The notes: generated by a model from the sequence alone, not told the origin. DNA of 64,000 bases from a virus (IMGVR_UViG_3300030099_006395:1-64000); one strand, 5' to 3'. Shown: positions 15,189 to 24,266, counted from the first letter of the stretch. Numbers and translations: made by a program.

Positions 15189-17438
15189 ATGGCAGAAAAA
15201 GTAGTTAGTCCAGGCGTATTTACCAATGAACTGGATCAATCTTTTTTACCTGCAGCTGTCGGAGAGATAGGTGCAGCAATTATAGGTCCTACGGTAAAAG
15301 GACCAGCTATGGTGCCAACAGTAGTTTCCTCATTTTCTGAATTTGAACAGAGATTTGGATCTACCGTAAAGAGTGGTAGTAATTACTACTCTTACTTGAC
15401 ATCAGTAGCAGCACAAAATTATTTAAGACATGGAAGTAAATTAACAGTTGTAAGAGTTCTTGATGGAACATTTTCAGAGGCAACAGCTTCTGTAGAAATA
15501 GCTAATTCTAGTGTTACTATAGGTTCAGCTTCTTTCATAATGGGTGGAACACCAGCACAATTTGTTGATGAAGAAGTTTATATCAATGGTGTAAACTTTA
15601 CATTTGTTGGAGCCGGAGACAAAATAGGCCTATTAAATAATTCAGCTACTCAAGTATTTGTAGCAACAGGTTCAACCACTCTTGCAACTGCAATTAATTT
15701 AAGAAACGCTATTCAATCAAACGCATCATTGACTGGATTAACACTTTCAGCATCAGTAAATTCTGGGTTTACTGTAGCAAACGATGCTACGATGAGTATT
15801 TTTTCAACAAGTGAATCAATAAATAACTTTTCAGTATCTAAATCAATGGCTACTGGAGCTGTAGGTTATTGGGGTACTGGAAGAGCAGGAATAGATAATG
15901 AAGCTACAAGTATAACATCTATGGGTGGTGCTGGTACTACAATTGCTGCAGGAAATTCTTCTAATGTATCTTTCAAACTACATACTTTGGGTGAAGGTTT
16001 AGTTATGAACAGTTTCGCTAGAAACGAAGCAATAGGAAGTAATAACACATTGTCTTCAGGTTCATCAGATAATTTAAGATATGAGATTACAAATGTAAAT
16101 CTTAAAAAAGGTACAATTACATTAGTAATTAGAAGAGGTGATGATACAGAAAAAAGAAAACAGGTATTAGAAACTTGGAATAATGTTTCTTTTGACCCGA
16201 AAGCTCCTAATTATATTGAAAAAATAATAGGAAGTCAATTTCATCAATTAGTAACTGACTCTGATGGTACGGCTTATATTCAACCAAAAGGTGACTATCC
16301 ACAACAATCTAAATATGTAAGAGTTGCGAAAGTAAATCAATTACCTGATTATTTAAATGAAAATGGTGAGGTATCTACAGCTTATGCAAATTCAGGTAGT
16401 TTTTTCCCATCAGTTGGAAGTGGTTCACTTCATGGAGCATTTGGTGGTGGTTCTGATGGAACTGCTGGAGTAGGTGGTACAAGATACGATGGTGGAAACA
16501 TCACAGCTAAATTCTATGATGATATAAATTCATCTAATAACCAACACATACAAGGATTTGATATTTCTGACCTTGCAAATGACAATGGTGGAACTGCATA
16601 CAACGACGCATTAAAACTATTATCAAATCAAGATGAATATGATATGAATCTACTTATGTTACCAGGTGTAACTAATGATGGTGGTTCGGCTATTATCAAT
16701 AAAGCTATTACGACTTGTGAGGAAAGAGGTGATTGTTTTGTAATCGCTGATCCAGTTGGGTATGGAGCAGTACAATCAGTAGCTATAACACAGGCTGAGT
16801 CATACGATTCAAATTACGCAGCTATGTATTGGCCTTGGGTACAAGTACAAGACAATAATCTTGGTAGAAATGTATGGGTACCGCCATCAGTAGTATTAGG
16901 TGGAATCTACGCATTCAATGATAAAGTAGCTCATCCATGGTTTGCACCAGCTGGTTTAAATCGTGGTGGAATTGATACAGCTATTCAAGCTGAAAGAAAA
17001 TTAACTCATGGAAACAGAGATACAATGTATGAGTCTAATTTGAATCCAATAGCTACATTCCCAGGACAAGGGGTGACTGTATTTGGACAAAAAACATTAC
17101 AGAAAAAATCATCAGCTCTTGATAGAGTAAATGTTAGAAGGTTAATGATTAGAGTTAAGAAATTCATTGCAGCTTCTTCAAGATTCCTTGTATTTGAACA
17201 AAACAATGTACAAACAAGAAGAAGATTCTTAAATATAGCTAATCCGTTTTTAGAGCAAGTACAATCTAATAGTGGTTTAAATGCATTTAAGATAGTAATG
17301 GATGATACAAATAATACTCCAGATGTTGTTGACAGAAATATCTTATTCGGACAGATATTCCTACAACCAACTAAAACTGCTGAGTTTATTGTATTAGACT
17401 TTACAATACAACCTACAGGAGCAACATTTCCTGAATAA
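15189..17438 (+). CDS. 18: Contractile tail sheath protein (gp18-like)
   Basis: 749 aa. The N-terminus SPGVFTNELDQSF and GAAIIGPTVKGPAMVPT are sheath hallmarks; the C-terminal domain has the conserved DRVNVRRLMIRVKKFI and FEQNN pattern ending in FTIQPTGATFPE. It is somewhat longer than T4 gp18 (659 aa), with Ser/Gly-rich insertions in the surface-exposed middle. It polymerises around the tube and contracts to drive injection. Own promoter-like motif, leader hairpin and SD (AGGAG), and a terminator right after the gene. Confidence 0.95.
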   Translation: MAEKVVSPGVFTNELDQSFLPAAVGEIGAAIIGPTVKGPAMVPTVVSSFSEFEQRFGSTVKSGSNYYSYLTSVAAQNYLRHGSKLTVVRVLDGTFSEATASVEIANSSVTIGSASFIMGGTPAQFVDEEVYINGVNFTFVGAGDKIGLLNNSATQVFVATGSTTLATAINLRNAIQSNASLTGLTLSASVNSGFTVANDATMSIFSTSESINNFSVSKSMATGAVGYWGTGRAGIDNEATSITSMGGAGTTIAAGNSSNVSFKLHTLGEGLVMNSFARNEAIGSNNTLSSGSSDNLRYEITNVNLKKGTITLVIRRGDDTEKRKQVLETWNNVSFDPKAPNYIEKIIGSQFHQLVTDSDGTAYIQPKGDYPQQSKYVRVAKVNQLPDYLNENGEVSTAYANSGSFFPSVGSGSLHGAFGGGSDGTAGVGGTRYDGGNITAKFYDDINSSNNQHIQGFDISDLANDNGGTAYNDALKLLSNQDEYDMNLLMLPGVTNDGGSAIINKAITTCEERGDCFVIADPVGYGAVQSVAITQAESYDSNYAAMYWPWVQVQDNNLGRNVWVPPSVVLGGIYAFNDKVAHPWFAPAGLNRGGIDTAIQAERKLTHGNRDTMYESNLNPIATFPGQGVTVFGQKTLQKKSSALDRVNVRRLMIRVKKFIAASSRFLVFEQNNVQTRRRFLNIANPFLEQVQSNSGLNAFKIVMDDTNNTPDVVDRNILFGQIFLQPTKTAEFIVLDFTIQPTGATFPE

Positions 17439-17462
17439 TTAGGAAAAAATAAATAGAAAAAA

Positions 17463-17497
17463 TAAAGAGGCAGTAGAAATATTGCCTCTTTTTTTTG
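17463..17497 (+). terminator. Intrinsic terminator after sheath gene
   Basis: AAAGAGGCA pairs with TGCCTCTTT around a loop of about 10 nt and runs into eight T. Lies 25 nt after the sheath stop. Confidence 0.9.
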
Positions 17498-17507
17498 CTT
17501 TGTATGA

Positions 17508-17521
17508 TATTTATATATGAA
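17508..17521 (+). promoter_or_regulatory. Late-promoter-like motif, exact consensus
   Basis: TATTTATATATGAA between the sheath terminator and the tail tube gene, 44 nt before the ATG. Confidence 0.65.
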
Positions 17522-17565
17522 AATATGTAACAAGTTTATTGTAGTTACTAAATAGGAGAAAAATA

Positions 17566-18054
17566 ATGGCTGAATTGTTAAGCGCAAATGATATAATGTT
17601 TACACCATTTGAACCTAAAACTCAAAATAGGTTTGTATTTAATATCGACGGTATTCCAGCATATACTATAAAAGCTGGTAATAGACCAACAATTACATTT
17701 GAAGAGGTAGCTCTATCACATTTGAATGTAAAACGATATGTTAAGGGTAGAGGCGAATGGCAAACTTTAGACATAACATTATATGATCCAATAGTTCCAT
17801 CCGCAGCCCAAGCAGTTATGGAGTGGGTTAGATTACACCATGAATCAGTAACTGGTAGAGATGGGTATTCAGATTTTTATAAAAAAGATATTAATTGTCA
17901 ATTGTTAGGACCTGTAGGTGATATAGTAGAAGAATGGACATTGAAAGGTGCAATGATTCAATCTGCTAACTTTGGTGCATTATCTTTTGATGCGAGTGAC
18001 CCTGTTGATATAACACTCACATTAAGATATGACTACGCAATACTTCAATTCTAA
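17566..18054 (+). CDS. 19: Tail tube protein (gp19-like)
   Basis: 162 aa, the usual size for T4-type tube proteins. Starts with FEPKTQNRFVFNIDGIPAY, has RYVKGRGEWQTLDITLYDP and ends in DPVDITLTLRYDYAIL, all typical of the T4 gp19 family. Hexameric rings stack to form the inner tube. It directly follows the sheath gene but has its own promoter motif and terminator, which would allow independent high expression of this abundant protein. Confidence 0.93.
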   Translation: MAELLSANDIMFTPFEPKTQNRFVFNIDGIPAYTIKAGNRPTITFEEVALSHLNVKRYVKGRGEWQTLDITLYDPIVPSAAQAVMEWVRLHHESVTGRDGYSDFYKKDINCQLLGPVGDIVEEWTLKGAMIQSANFGALSFDASDPVDITLTLRYDYAILQF

Positions 18055-18078
18055 ATTAAGTTGACATAATACGATATT

Positions 18079-18113
18079 AAAACCCTTGAAAAAAAATCAA
18101 GGGTTTTTTTATT
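18079..18113 (+). terminator. Intrinsic terminator after tail tube gene
   Basis: AAACCCTTGA pairs perfectly with TCAAGGGTTT around an A-rich loop, then seven T. Lies about 25 nt after the tube stop. Confidence 0.9.
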
Positions 18114-18120
18114 TTGTATA

Positions 18121-18134
18121 TATTTATATATGAA
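18121..18134 (+). promoter_or_regulatory. Late-promoter-like motif, exact consensus
   Basis: TATTTATATATGAA, 16 nt before the lysozyme ATG, immediately after the tube terminator. Confidence 0.65.
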
Positions 18135-18150
18135 TAAGTTATGAGGTTTT

Positions 18151-18624
18151 ATGAAAAGTTTTAAAGAAATTATAGAAAAAGTTTTACATCACGAAGGTGG
18201 TTATGTAAATGACCCTAAAGATTTGGGTGGTGAAACCAAGTATGGTATCACTAAAAGGTTTTATCCAGATGTTGATATTAAAAATTTAACAATCGAACAA
18301 GCAGTAGAAATCTATAAAAAAGATTATTGGGATAAAAACAAAGTTGAATCTTTACCACAGAATTTATGGCATATCTATTTTGATATGTGTGTAAATATGG
18401 GTAAGAGAACAGCAGTAAAGGTTTTACAACGAGCAGCTGTTAACAAAGGTAGAGATATAGAAGTTGATGGTGGTTTAGGACCAAAAACAATCGGAGCTCT
18501 CAAGGGTGTAGAATTAGATAGAGTCAGAGCTTTCAGAGTAAAGTATTATGTAGATTTAATAACAGCTAGACCAGAACAAGAAAAGTTTTATTTAGGATGG
18601 TTTAGAAGAGCAACGGAGGTATAA
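18151..18624 (+). CDS. GH108-family peptidoglycan hydrolase
   Basis: 157 aa. HHEGGYVNDPKDLGGETKYGIT (residues 13-34) is the GH108 signature, with Glu15 the likely catalytic residue. A C-terminal half with NMGKRTAVKVLQRA, VDGGLGPKT and a final YYVDLITARPEQEKFYLGWFRRA completes the family layout. It cuts the glycan strand of peptidoglycan. No signal peptide or membrane segment is present, so it would need a holin for lysis, or it is tail-associated, as its place among tail genes suggests. It is headed by its own late-type motif. Confidence 0.9.
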   Translation: MKSFKEIIEKVLHHEGGYVNDPKDLGGETKYGITKRFYPDVDIKNLTIEQAVEIYKKDYWDKNKVESLPQNLWHIYFDMCVNMGKRTAVKVLQRAAVNKGRDIEVDGGLGPKTIGALKGVELDRVRAFRVKYYVDLITARPEQEKFYLGWFRRATEV

Positions 18625-18626
18625 GT

Positions 18627-18809
18627 ATGTCAACAGATAAATTATATAGTGAGATAAAAGAATTATTCGAACAATTTGAAGAAAATCATAATGTATTTTC
18701 AGAAAAAGGTACAAAAGCAGCTGGAGGTAGAGCCAGAAAAGCTATTGGTGAAATAAAAAAATTAGTTACAGGTTATAGACAAGCATCAGTTTCTGAATCA
18801 AAATCATAG
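18627..18809 (+). CDS. Hc1-type histone H1-like protein, 60 aa
   Basis: After a helical N-terminus (YSEIKELFEQFEENHNVF) comes SEKGTKAAGGRARKAIGEI and LVTGYRQASVSESK, which fits the KGNKAA-x-R-x-R ... K-x-YRK-x-S pattern of Hc1 histone-like proteins known in Chlamydia and Bacteroidota. These proteins bind DNA through basic residues. Here it might help condense phage DNA or alter host chromatin. The gene lies 2 nt after the lysozyme gene and 9 nt before the gp26-like gene. The family match is by motif only; the protein is much shorter and less basic than bacterial Hc1. Confidence 0.65.
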   Translation: MSTDKLYSEIKELFEQFEENHNVFSEKGTKAAGGRARKAIGEIKKLVTGYRQASVSESKS

Positions 18810-18818
18810 GAGCGTAAT

Positions 18819-19571
18819 ATGGCAAACGAACAAAAGTTTCCAAGTGAAGTTGTAGATTTACCAAGTGGTGGTAAGGTATATCCAAAAGATTCACCATTAT
18901 CAAATGGTAAAATAGAATTAAAATATATGACTGCTAAAGAAGAAGATATCTTAACATCAGATAATCTTATTAAAAAAGGTGTTGTCATTACTAAACTATT
19001 AGATTCTTTAATACTTACAGAAGGTGTATCATCATCTGATTTAGTATTAGGTGATAAGAATGGTGTGATGGTAGCAGCTAGAATATTAGCATATGGTCCG
19101 GAATATCAAGCTAAAGTGAATGACCCAAAAACAGGTGATTTAGTTGATGTAACTTTTGATTTGACTGAATGCCCATTTAAAGAAATACCAGATGATTTAA
19201 CAGAAAATGGATATGAATTTGAGTTACCTATATCTAAAACAAAAGTATCATATAAAATACTTACAGGAAAAGATGAAGATGATATTAATTTGGAACTAAA
19301 AAATATTTCTAAAGTTAATAAAGGGGCTTCACCTGAAATAACCACACGAATTAGATATATGTTACAATCAGTAGATGGTGATTCTACACCACAAGTTATA
19401 AATAACTTTTCACAAAACATGCTAGCCAGAGATTCATTAGCTTTAAGGAAAGAAATCAAAAGAGTTTCACCTGATATTGTAATGGACCAAGAGATAGAAA
19501 TAGGAGGGGAGATGGTCTCGGTTACAATACCGATGACCACTAACTTTTTTTGGCCTAACAACGAAGTATAA
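18819..19571 (+). CDS. 26: T4 gp26-like baseplate / tail-assembly protein
   Basis: 250 aa. VVDLPSGGKVYPKDSPL, ELKYMTAKEEDIL, LIKKGVVITKLLDSLI and RILAYGPEYQ are hallmarks of the widespread T4 baseplate gp26-like family. The C-terminus reads TTNFFWPNNEV. The frame ends at 19571, but just before it lies a run of seven T; shifting +1 there joins a well-formed 77-residue extension (19552-19782) that has no start codon of its own near its beginning. This arrangement just upstream of the tape measure gene resembles G/GT tail chaperones. Both a short and an extended product are likely. Confidence 0.8.
   Translation: MANEQKFPSEVVDLPSGGKVYPKDSPLSNGKIELKYMTAKEEDILTSDNLIKKGVVITKLLDSLILTEGVSSSDLVLGDKNGVMVAARILAYGPEYQAKVNDPKTGDLVDVTFDLTECPFKEIPDDLTENGYEFELPISKTKVSYKILTGKDEDDINLELKNISKVNKGASPEITTRIRYMLQSVDGDSTPQVINNFSQNMLARDSLALRKEIKRVSPDIVMDQEIEIGGEMVSVTIPMTTNFFWPNNEV
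19545..19551 (+). promoter_or_regulatory. Putative frameshift site (T7 run)
   Basis: Zero-frame codons read AAC TTT TTT TGG CCT. A +1 slip (or -2) at TTT TTT gives GGC CTA ACA and enters the downstream open frame. The -1 frame is closed by TAA at 19556. The downstream frame is closed upstream by TGA at 19534, so the shift must occur in the 19537-19568 window that contains the T run. Confidence 0.6.
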
Positions 19572-19782
19572 ACCAGAGTTACATAACCAAATATTTCAGT
19601 TAGTTTACTATGGAGAAGGTTTTACTTTTTCAGATGTCTATGATATGCCAGTATATCTTCGAAACTTTTATTATAAAAAGTTAGTAGATGCAAAAGAAAA
19701 AGAAAAAGAAGAAATAGACAAAGCTAAAAAGAAACAAAATTTCAACAAACCAAATTTACAATCATCAAGATTTCGTAGGTAA
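19552..19782 (+). CDS. Frameshift-encoded extension of gp26-like protein
   Basis: In the +1 frame this region encodes GLTTKYKPELHNQIF, then LVYYGEGFTFSDVYDMPVYL and a Lys/Glu-rich helix ending SRFRR. The first ATG in the frame is at about 19645, after most of the conserved-looking part, and no GTG or TTG precedes it. Short ORFs of this type (about 80 aa, with a GFT...MPxxLR pattern) follow gp26 in other marine T4-like phages. I infer translation by frameshifting from the gp26-like gene. The alternative is non-AUG initiation, or a sequencing indel in a single original ORF. Confidence 0.65.
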   Translation, partial: GLTTKYKPELHNQIFQLVYYGEGFTFSDVYDMPVYLRNFYYKKLVDAKEKEKEEIDKAKKKQNFNKPNLQSSRFRR

Positions 19783-19798
19783 TTTTACATAAAATTGA

Positions 19799-19812
19799 TA
19801 TTTATATATGAC
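19799..19812 (+). promoter_or_regulatory. Late-promoter-like motif
   Basis: TATTTATATATGAC, 24 nt before the ATG at 19837. Confidence 0.6.
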
Positions 19813-19836
19813 TAATTACATTATTAGGAGAATAAT

Positions 19837-20088
19837 ATGTCAATCAAATTAAAAGAATTATTAGATACAAAATCAAAACCTAAATTAATAGCTGAAGGAC
19901 TTTTTTCTAAATTAAAATCTTTATTTAAATTAGATAATAAAAAAATAAACACACTTAAAAAAGACAAAAAGTTTATGTCACATGTAAATAACATAAATTC
20001 TAGTTATAAAAGGTTATCAAAACAGATAGAAAAAGACTATGGTATAAAGATAAATTATCAAAAAATGAAAGCTAGTGATTTTTTATAA
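19837..20088 (+). CDS. Small basic protein with capsid-targeting-like N-terminus, 83 aa
   Basis: The N-terminus MSIKLKELLDTKSKPKLIAEG contains LIAE|G, an excellent match to T4 prohead-protease sites. The rest is a lysine-rich helical peptide (FSKLKSLFKLDNKK...) that could bind DNA after cleavage. It is preceded by its own late-type motif and SD (AGGAG) and is followed 12 nt later by the tape measure gene. I infer a head internal protein. Its place outside the head cluster is unusual but not excluding. Confidence 0.6.
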   Translation: MSIKLKELLDTKSKPKLIAEGLFSKLKSLFKLDNKKINTLKKDKKFMSHVNNINSSYKRLSKQIEKDYGIKINYQKMKASDFL

Positions 20089-20100
20089 TAGGAATTTATA

Positions 20101-22110
20101 ATGGCTGATTTTAATCCCAGAAATATCAAAGCTTGGAAACAAGAAGTCAAAGCAGCTAAATCAGATTTGGCTGATATAGCAGATTTGTCTGCTCAGTTAG
20201 AAAAAAGTACTTTAAATTTATCAGAATCTCAAAAAACAAATAATAAATTCCTTGGTGAAGTTTTAGATGCATCAAAAGAAGCTGCAAAACAAGGAAAAAT
20301 GAATTTAGAACAATTAAAAGAGAGAGTAGATTTAATAAAAGATATTTCAAAAGGTGAAATGGATTTAAACCAAATAAAAGAAAAAGAAGAATCTATTGAA
20401 AAAGAAATAATAAAAATTAAAAGAAGATATATTGGTGCAAATAAAGAAAAAGGTGCACAATTAGTAGCTGAACTTGAAAAAAATCAAGAATTATTATCAC
20501 AAGAAAAAGAAAGAGTTTTGGCGGAGGAACGAAGTAAATCTTTATTAGAGGCTCAAGATATGCTTACAGGTGGAATGGCTTCAAAAATGAAAGAATTTAC
20601 AGAGGCTTTCCAAGCTGGGTTGGGACCTCAAGTGTTGATGTTAGCTGGTTTAGCTGCAATCGTAGCATTAGTAAGTAAATTTTCTGAAGGAATTGATGCT
20701 GTAGGTGATGAGTTTGGTGCCATAGGAGTTAAAGAATTTTCATCTGATTTGATGGCAGCAGATGCTGAGTTAGCAAGAATAGGAATGGACGCTGGAACAG
20801 CAGCTTCTATAACAACCGAATTAGCAGATAATTTTGGTGTTGGTGTAGAGGACGCCATTGGTATGGCAGCTGCAGTTGGTGATATGTCAAAGGCATTAGG
20901 GTTAAGTGTACAAGAGGGTGCACAATTGATGGGTACATTTACCACTATGGGTGGTATGACACCTCAACAAGCTGAAGACACTGCTAAAATGGCTGCTCAG
21001 TTAGCTAACGCTAACAATGTTAATCCATCTGCAGTATTAAAAGACATAGCTGGTAGTACAGAAACATTTGCTAAGTTTGGAAAAGATGGTGGTACTAATT
21101 TGGTAGAAGCAGCAGTTGTAGCTAAAAAGTTAGGAACTAATTTAGATTCTGTTGCAGATACAATGGAAGGTATGTTAGATTTTGCAAACTCTACTACAAA
21201 GGCTATGGAAGCTTCTGTACTAATTGGTAGAGATATAAATGTACAAAAATTACAAGAATTATCTTTAGCTGGTGATGCAGCTGGGGTATTAGAAGAACAA
21301 AAAAGATTATTAGGTGACGCTGAAAAGTTTAATTCTATGAATGTTATACAGAGAAAAGCTTTGGCAGAATCGTTAGGATTATCAGTCGAACAGGCTAACA
21401 AAATGGTTAACGCACAAGAAGACGCTGCAAGTTTAGCTGGTGAGTTAGCAAAACAACCTGGATTTGAAGAGTTAGTTGGTAAAGAAGCTTTATCAAGTCT
21501 TTCTCAATTGATGGGTTCATTAACTTCAATAGCGGCTGTGTTAACAAATGTATTAGGACCACCACTTAATTTTATTGTAGGTATTTTTGCAGAAGGTTTC
21601 AATGTAATCAATAGTGTTATTGATACATTGATGGAATTTCCAGCTTTGGCCACAATAGTTGGTGGTGCTTTGGCATTAATGAGTGGTAAATTTTTAGTGA
21701 CTGCTATTGCAGGTGTATGGGCTGGTGTAACATCTATTATGTCAATACCATTTGTAGGACCTGTTTTAGCTGGTATAGCTGCAGCAGGATTAATAGCTAC
21801 TATTTATAAGGCGATAGCTGGAGCTGGTTCACAAAAGGTTGGTGACGCTTTTATGCAAGGTGGAGGTGGTCCAATCGTAACCACACCACAAGGACAATCA
21901 TTTGAAGGTTCTGTAAGAGATGAAGTATTGATGGCACCTGGAATTGCAGGAGCTCAAGCAGCAACTGCAGCAGCTGGAGGTGGAGGAAATATGGCAGTTG
22001 TAGACGCTATAAATAATTTAAATACAACAACAAAAGAAAATAAACCACCATCGGCTAGAGATGTGGGTAAAAGAACAGGTAGAGCTTTAGAAGGAATAGG
22101 AGACGGATAA
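20101..22110 (+). CDS. Tail tape measure protein
   Basis: 669 aa. An N-terminal coiled coil (about 1-155, Lys/Glu/Leu-rich) is followed by an Ala/Gly-rich region with hydrophobic helices (VLMLAGLAAIVALVSKF near 185, and several between 500 and 590) and a MAAQLANANNVNPSAVLKDIAG-type segment. Such composition is typical of tape measure proteins, which fill the tail lumen and set its length. Position between the gp26-like frameshift gene and the tube-cap-like gene supports this. By its position it could equal T4 gp29, though I see no specific T4 motif. Confidence 0.7.
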   Translation: MADFNPRNIKAWKQEVKAAKSDLADIADLSAQLEKSTLNLSESQKTNNKFLGEVLDASKEAAKQGKMNLEQLKERVDLIKDISKGEMDLNQIKEKEESIEKEIIKIKRRYIGANKEKGAQLVAELEKNQELLSQEKERVLAEERSKSLLEAQDMLTGGMASKMKEFTEAFQAGLGPQVLMLAGLAAIVALVSKFSEGIDAVGDEFGAIGVKEFSSDLMAADAELARIGMDAGTAASITTELADNFGVGVEDAIGMAAAVGDMSKALGLSVQEGAQLMGTFTTMGGMTPQQAEDTAKMAAQLANANNVNPSAVLKDIAGSTETFAKFGKDGGTNLVEAAVVAKKLGTNLDSVADTMEGMLDFANSTTKAMEASVLIGRDINVQKLQELSLAGDAAGVLEEQKRLLGDAEKFNSMNVIQRKALAESLGLSVEQANKMVNAQEDAASLAGELAKQPGFEELVGKEALSSLSQLMGSLTSIAAVLTNVLGPPLNFIVGIFAEGFNVINSVIDTLMEFPALATIVGGALALMSGKFLVTAIAGVWAGVTSIMSIPFVGPVLAGIAAAGLIATIYKAIAGAGSQKVGDAFMQGGGGPIVTTPQGQSFEGSVRDEVLMAPGIAGAQAATAAAGGGGNMAVVDAINNLNTTTKENKPPSARDVGKRTGRALEGIGDG

Positions 22111-24263
22111 TGTCATTAAGGAATTTAAAAAGTGCATTTTCTGATTTTGTAAGAGAAACACAAGTAGAAGGTAGACATACAGAAAGTCCTACAACTGTTG
22201 TACCATTCTTACCATCTTCTGTTTTAGAGGCTACAACCTACGCTTATAATAGTATAACAGACGAACCAATAGATTTAGATGGTGGAATGGCACCAGTTAA
22301 TTTTCCATTATTAACTGATTTATTTAATAATCCAGAAACAACAACAACTCTAAATGATTCAACATCAAATATAAATTTTCAGGTTGGTTTAGGATTTCCA
22401 TCACCAAACATGAAAGCAGTTGTTTCAGGAGAAGGATTTCAAGCGAGTGTATCTTATATAAAAACAGCTACCGGTGATGTATTGGCTGCATCAGGTGCAG
22501 TTACGAAATTAGGAAAACTTTCTGATTTAGCTTCAAACATAGGTATAGACACACCTACTTTTGACTTTGGTGCAGATATATCAAGTCTTTTGGATGGGTT
22601 ACCAACACCACCTGAACCTCAATTTTTAAAATATGAAAATACTGTAGAAGAATTATTTAATTTAAATGGAGGGAATTTAACAGACAATTTTGCAAATACA
22701 GGTGATATTGATTCTACTCGTGGTATAATTTACCAAGTTTTAGGAGACCAAAATAAAGCAGGTTTGACTCCTGATTTTAGTTTTCAAGATAGAGTTCAAA
22801 ATATAGCTAATGTTGAATATATAAATCCAATAGCCTCCTTTAATGCAGGTAATATAGAATTTAAAGATGATTATTTTGAAGATATAGGACAATCATTAGG
22901 TGGACTTGCTAGTGCATTAACTCCTGACTTTATTGAAGATAGTTTAAAATTTTTATCAGAAAATGAAAAAATAAGAAATTTATTTTCTGGAATAGGTGGT
23001 GTATTTGAAAATATAGGTGGGTTTGGTAAGAGATTACCTCAACCTAAATTTCCTAAAATTGATATAGATTTTAGTAAAATAGGGAACTTCTTTAAAGGTG
23101 GTTCTGGATTGGGTGGTGGATTTTTAGGTGATTTAGGTAATAACATAAGTAAACTAGCTCAAGGGGTTGGTGACGCATTAAGTTCAGTAGCAGATACAAT
23201 AAAAGATGTTGGTGGACCAATTGCACAATCAGCTAAAGAATTAGCTTCTAACTTAAATCCATTAGATGAATTTACATTACCACAAATTAAATTACAAAAC
23301 CCAAGACAAACTTCTGTGACTGAATATGGTGGACAGGCTATTTTTAAACAAAATACACCGAGGGCTCTATCAAGAGAAATATCACTACGAACTACATCAC
23401 CTGTAGAAACTGCAGACAGAGCTTATGTAGAAAATGATGTATCTACACCATATGCTAAATTAGGAGAAGTTAGATATACAGGTGTGGTAAATGTACCAAA
23501 AGCCTATTATCCAAACGCCTCTATGGATGAAAAGGCTGGTGGAGATAAAATGACTTTAGCGGATGTTAAAGGTCCTTCATTGTCAGCTTATGATGACGCT
23601 ACACCTAACTTTGTAGATTCAGTCGAAAATGGAATGCCATTTTTCTTTAAAGATTTAAGAAACAATACTTATATAATATTTAGAGGTTATATAGATGGAA
23701 TAACAGATAATCCATCACCAAATTGGTCTGAACAAAATTATATAGGAAGAAGTGAAAGTAATTGGGTTTATACCGGAACAAGTAGAGAAATATCTTTTAA
23801 TTTTAAATTAGCAGCACAAACAGCTGTAGAATTAGATTCTATATATCTAAAAGTAAATAAATTAACTGGAATGGTTTATCCAGAATATATGGTAGACCAA
23901 TTTTTACAAACAGGAGGAAATGTTGATAACCCACAATTTAAAGTCAGAATGAAACCACCATTAGCTAGATTACGAATTGGTGATTTATTTGGTAATCCAT
24001 CAGGAGTAACTAGAGATGGTATTTTGGGTTTCATAAAAAGTATAAGTTATACTTGGCCTGACGAGTCACCTTGGGAGACAAGACATGGACAAAGAGTTCC
24101 TAAATTTTGTGATGTTTCTATTGGATGGCAAGTCATACATGAAAGAGTTCCTGATATGAATTATCCATTTTTCTATGGTTATAATCCTGATAGAGAAGAA
24201 GCTAGAGAATTACTAAATCAAAATAATTTAACTGCAGAAGAATTAGCTGCACTTGGAGGTTAA
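22110..24263 (+). CDS. Baseplate / tail tube initiator-like structural protein (gp48/gp54-like)
   Basis: 717 aa. The N-terminal two thirds are low in motifs, with Gly/Phe-rich stretches (for example around residue 330). The C-terminal about 220 residues contain IFRGYIDGITDNPSPNW, YIGRSESNWVYTG, REISFNFKLAAQT and KPPLARLRIGDLFGN, a pattern common in baseplate proteins of marine T4-like phages that nucleate the tube. It follows the tape measure gene and precedes three cysteine-rich genes and gp53. The exact T4 counterpart is uncertain. Confidence 0.6.
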   Translation: MSLRNLKSAFSDFVRETQVEGRHTESPTTVVPFLPSSVLEATTYAYNSITDEPIDLDGGMAPVNFPLLTDLFNNPETTTTLNDSTSNINFQVGLGFPSPNMKAVVSGEGFQASVSYIKTATGDVLAASGAVTKLGKLSDLASNIGIDTPTFDFGADISSLLDGLPTPPEPQFLKYENTVEELFNLNGGNLTDNFANTGDIDSTRGIIYQVLGDQNKAGLTPDFSFQDRVQNIANVEYINPIASFNAGNIEFKDDYFEDIGQSLGGLASALTPDFIEDSLKFLSENEKIRNLFSGIGGVFENIGGFGKRLPQPKFPKIDIDFSKIGNFFKGGSGLGGGFLGDLGNNISKLAQGVGDALSSVADTIKDVGGPIAQSAKELASNLNPLDEFTLPQIKLQNPRQTSVTEYGGQAIFKQNTPRALSREISLRTTSPVETADRAYVENDVSTPYAKLGEVRYTGVVNVPKAYYPNASMDEKAGGDKMTLADVKGPSLSAYDDATPNFVDSVENGMPFFFKDLRNNTYIIFRGYIDGITDNPSPNWSEQNYIGRSESNWVYTGTSREISFNFKLAAQTAVELDSIYLKVNKLTGMVYPEYMVDQFLQTGGNVDNPQFKVRMKPPLARLRIGDLFGNPSGVTRDGILGFIKSISYTWPDESPWETRHGQRVPKFCDVSIGWQVIHERVPDMNYPFFYGYNPDREEARELLNQNNLTAEELAALGG

Positions 24264-24266
24264 TAT

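Noticed and set aside
15866-21401. Several minus-strand open frames opposite sheath and tape measure genes
   Set aside because: All lie within strongly supported + strand genes, lack SD sequences and give low-complexity translations.
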